Of a DNA stretch of 7,848 nucleotides, positions 6,275 to 7,848 are shown piece by piece. The notes beneath the pieces were generated by a model. The model saw only the letters and a program-made list of their open reading frames with translations. It was not told the DNA's origin and did not search any database. A program made the translations under genes and the position numbers. The stretch is from positions 1 through 7,848 of the forward strand of contig JAGLWO010000486.1 in NCBI GenBank assembly GCA_023133395.1, written 5' to 3'. Origin of the DNA: Candidatus Cloacimonadota bacterium. GTDB lineage: Bacteria > Cloacimonadota > Cloacimonadia > Cloacimonadales > TCS61. Each line of letters opens with the position of its first letter. The first letter of the stretch is position 1.

Positions 6275-6736
6275 TTAGGATTTTCTTACACATGCCAGCA
6301 TCACGGATTCGAAGACCTTCTGGTATCCTGTGCAGCGGCAGATGTTGCCAGAAAGAGCTTTCTTGATCTTATCTAGGTTCTTCTCGCCATCTGTCTTCAG
6401 ATAATAATAGGAGGAAACCAGAAATCCCGGGAAACAGAACCCACACTGAACTGCATTTGTTTCGTCAAAACAATCAATAAGTAATTTTCCAATAGGTTTT
6501 TCTGCGATTCCTTCGACTGTGTAAATTTCTTTACCATCTGCGTGAATTGCGTTTAAAATGCAACTTGTTACAGGTTTACCATTCAGAAGAATTGTACAGG
6601 CTCCACATTCGCCTTCACCGCAACCTTCCTTTGTACCCAAGAGTCCAAAATCCTCCCTGATAACATCCAGAAGCCTTTTCATCGGGTCAACATCTATGTT
6701 AACTTTCTTGTCATTCAAAGTAAATGATATTTTCAT
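6275..6736 (-). CDS. [2Fe-2S] small subunit of a molybdenum hydroxylase (CoxS/XdhC type)
   Basis: This 153-residue protein has the full two-cluster layout of the family. A plant-type ferredoxin domain carries C39, C44, C47 and C59 (GCGEGECGAC and later SC), and a helical second domain carries C98, C101, C133 and C135 (QCGFC and CRC). It relays electrons from the Mo site to FAD. After QCGFC the sequence is FPGFL, where TPGM is more usual, a variation of possible subfamily value. The start ATG overlaps the stop of the large-subunit gene in an ATGA (6733-6736), and GAGAAG at 6743-6748 lies six bases upstream inside that gene, so translation is probably coupled and the subunits made in step. All eight cluster ligands are intact. 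Confidence 0.95.
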   Translation of the reverse strand: MKISFTLNDKKVNIDVDPMKRLLDVIREDFGLLGTKEGCGEGECGACTILLNGKPVTSCILNAIHADGKEIYTVEGIAEKPIGKLLIDCFDETNAVQCGFCFPGFLVSSYYYLKTDGEKNLDKIKKALSGNICRCTGYQKVFESVMLACVRKS

Positions 6737-7848
6737 TTTTTACTTCTCAATATATGTTTGAGAATCCTTTCAGGGGTCAGTGGTATCTCATCTATGAAAA
6801 TTCCTGTTGCATTATAGAAAGCATTCCTGATTGCAGGAGCAGGATAATCCATCGGGATCTCACCTAGACCTTTTGCAGTAGTACTGTCCGTATGAATGAA
6901 CTCTATATCGATTTCAGGAATATCAAAAGTGGTTGGAAGAGCATAATCAGTAAATCCTTGAATTCTTCCATACCCTTTTTTGTAAAAGAATTCTGAAAGT
7001 GCATAACCCATTGCCTGGATGTTAGCGCCCTCAACCTGTCCTTCTGCAATTTTTGGGTTTACAATTTTCCCTATATCAAGCACGTTCCAGATTTTTTTTA
7101 GTTCAATCTGGTAAATATCCACATGGAAGTAAATTTCTGTTACGCATGCCGCCCAGGAGTAATCTTTGTATGCAACTCCCTGATATGTTTTATCATTAAA
7201 AATAACAGAAGGGTCTGGTGTGAAATTTATTCTGTATTCTTTAGGAAATTTTTCCTGATTTTCTTTAATGAATCTTTCAAGGTTTTTAAATTTAAGTTCA
7301 TTTTTTATTTTTTTAGAAAGTTTGCGGAGTAGATTTCCGATAATGTAAATAGTTCTGGAAGCAACGGTTGGTCCGCTGTTAGGCGTTTTACTCGTATTTG
7401 GAAGCTGAACGATAGTTTTTTCTAAGGGATGGTTAAGAGTTTCACTTACCATTTGAGCAAGGGTTGTATGAGCACCTTGACCCATATCCGTATTTGCTAC
7501 GAAAATCTTGATGATTGCATCTTTTCCAATAACAATTTTTACTTCAGAATTCAGTAATTTTTCCCCACTTCCAGTGTAACCACCACCGTGATATCCGATT
7601 GAGATACCAATGCCTTTTTTATCTTTGTGGGTTATATTGAACTTAGAAAATTCTTTTAATTTTTTATGATAATCGGATTTTTTTATAACTATTTCCAGGC
7701 ATTCATAAAGGTTGTTTTCAGTGATTTTCTGTGTAGTTGGGAACTCATCTCCGATTTTGAAAATATTGTGCTTTCTTAATTCGTATGGGTCCATTTTCAT
7801 TTGGGAAGCAATTTTATCGATATGAGATTCGATAGCAAAAAATGCCTG
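6733..7848 (-). CDS. Molybdopterin-binding large subunit of a molybdenum hydroxylase, 5' end outside the window
   Basis: The frame is open to the right edge and gives 371 visible residues, about the C-terminal half of a family member of 700-800 residues; the first in-frame ATG (7800) is internal, since the codons before it (QAFFAIESHIDKIASQ) match the family sequence just ahead of MDPYELRKHN. Visible are the cofactor-binding loop TDMGQGAHTT (120-129 of the visible part), SGPTVASRT (158-166), and AKGLGEIPMDYPAPAIRNA (325-343) with the catalytic base Glu at 330 (codon 6859-6861). The subunit hydroxylates a heterocycle, aldehyde or CO at a Mo-cytosine or Mo-pterin centre, using water as oxygen source. 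The loop that separates CO dehydrogenase (AYxCSFR) from other members lies outside the window, so the substrate is open. GEIPMD followed by PAPAI recalls the purine-hydroxylase branch around XdhD, which is a weak hint. Confidence 0.92.
   Translation of the reverse strand, partial: QAFFAIESHIDKIASQMKMDPYELRKHNIFKIGDEFPTTQKITENNLYECLEIVIKKSDYHKKLKEFSKFNITHKDKKGIGISIGYHGGGYTGSGEKLLNSEVKIVIGKDAIIKIFVANTDMGQGAHTTLAQMVSETLNHPLEKTIVQLPNTSKTPNSGPTVASRTIYIIGNLLRKLSKKIKNELKFKNLERFIKENQEKFPKEYRINFTPDPSVIFNDKTYQGVAYKDYSWAACVTEIYFHVDIYQIELKKIWNVLDIGKIVNPKIAEGQVEGANIQAMGYALSEFFYKKGYGRIQGFTDYALPTTFDIPEIDIEFIHTDSTTAKGLGEIPMDYPAPAIRNAFYNATGIFIDEIPLTPERILKHILRSKK

Noticed and set aside
6558..7332. + strand open frames at 6558-6761 and 7123-7332 opposite the hydroxylase genes
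   Set aside because: Both are antisense to well-conserved coding sequence, with low-complexity translations and no recognisable product.

Overview
The window is AT-rich bacterial DNA with one intact large gene, two genes cut by the window edges, a three-gene molybdenum-hydroxylase cluster, a two-gene RNA-binding unit and two copies of a dispersed intergenic repeat. Several genes have clear Shine-Dalgarno sites (GGAGG before the RRM gene, AAGGAAG before the helicase). A single-RRM protein followed by a tiny Lys/Glu-rich protein, together with a Mo hydroxylase and low GC, would fit a member of the Ignavibacteriota/Bacteroidota-Chlorobi assemblage. The strong SD sites argue against a typical Bacteroidia genome. 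This placement is an inference, and no rRNA or other phylogenetic marker is present.

Left part (1-3940): the 3' two-thirds or so of an FRG-domain gene on the + strand faces a 1094-residue superfamily 2 (DEAH) helicase gene on the - strand, with 107 bases between their stop codons. The helicase has all core motifs and a C-terminal region that looks like a nuclease fold with an unusual E..D...HxK set of residues. Both families turn up in accessory or defence neighbourhoods, so this is the best candidate here for an undescribed conflict system. The sequence alone does not prove that role.

Middle part (3941-5364): a 645-base gene-free stretch holds copy 1 of a structured repeat (4274-4473) and a set of competing hairpins (4483-4551). 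Next come, on the - strand, a 90-residue RRM protein (4789-5061) and, 26 bases downstream of it, an easily missed 58-residue gene with a TTG start (4586-4762). Copy 2 of the repeat (5208-5377) lies on the other side of this pair in the same orientation, so the pair is bracketed by direct repeats. One stem of the repeat shows a compensatory base-pair change between the copies.

Right part (5365-7848): a - strand operon reads, in transcription order, molybdopterin-binding large subunit (N-terminal part outside the window), [2Fe-2S] small subunit (start overlaps the previous stop by 4 bases as ATGA), and FAD-binding medium subunit. Together they encode a xanthine dehydrogenase/CO dehydrogenase-family hydroxylase: the substrate is oxidised at the Mo centre and electrons pass through two Fe-S clusters to FAD. 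The substrate cannot be told from this window. The last codons of the FAD subunit lie inside repeat copy 2.
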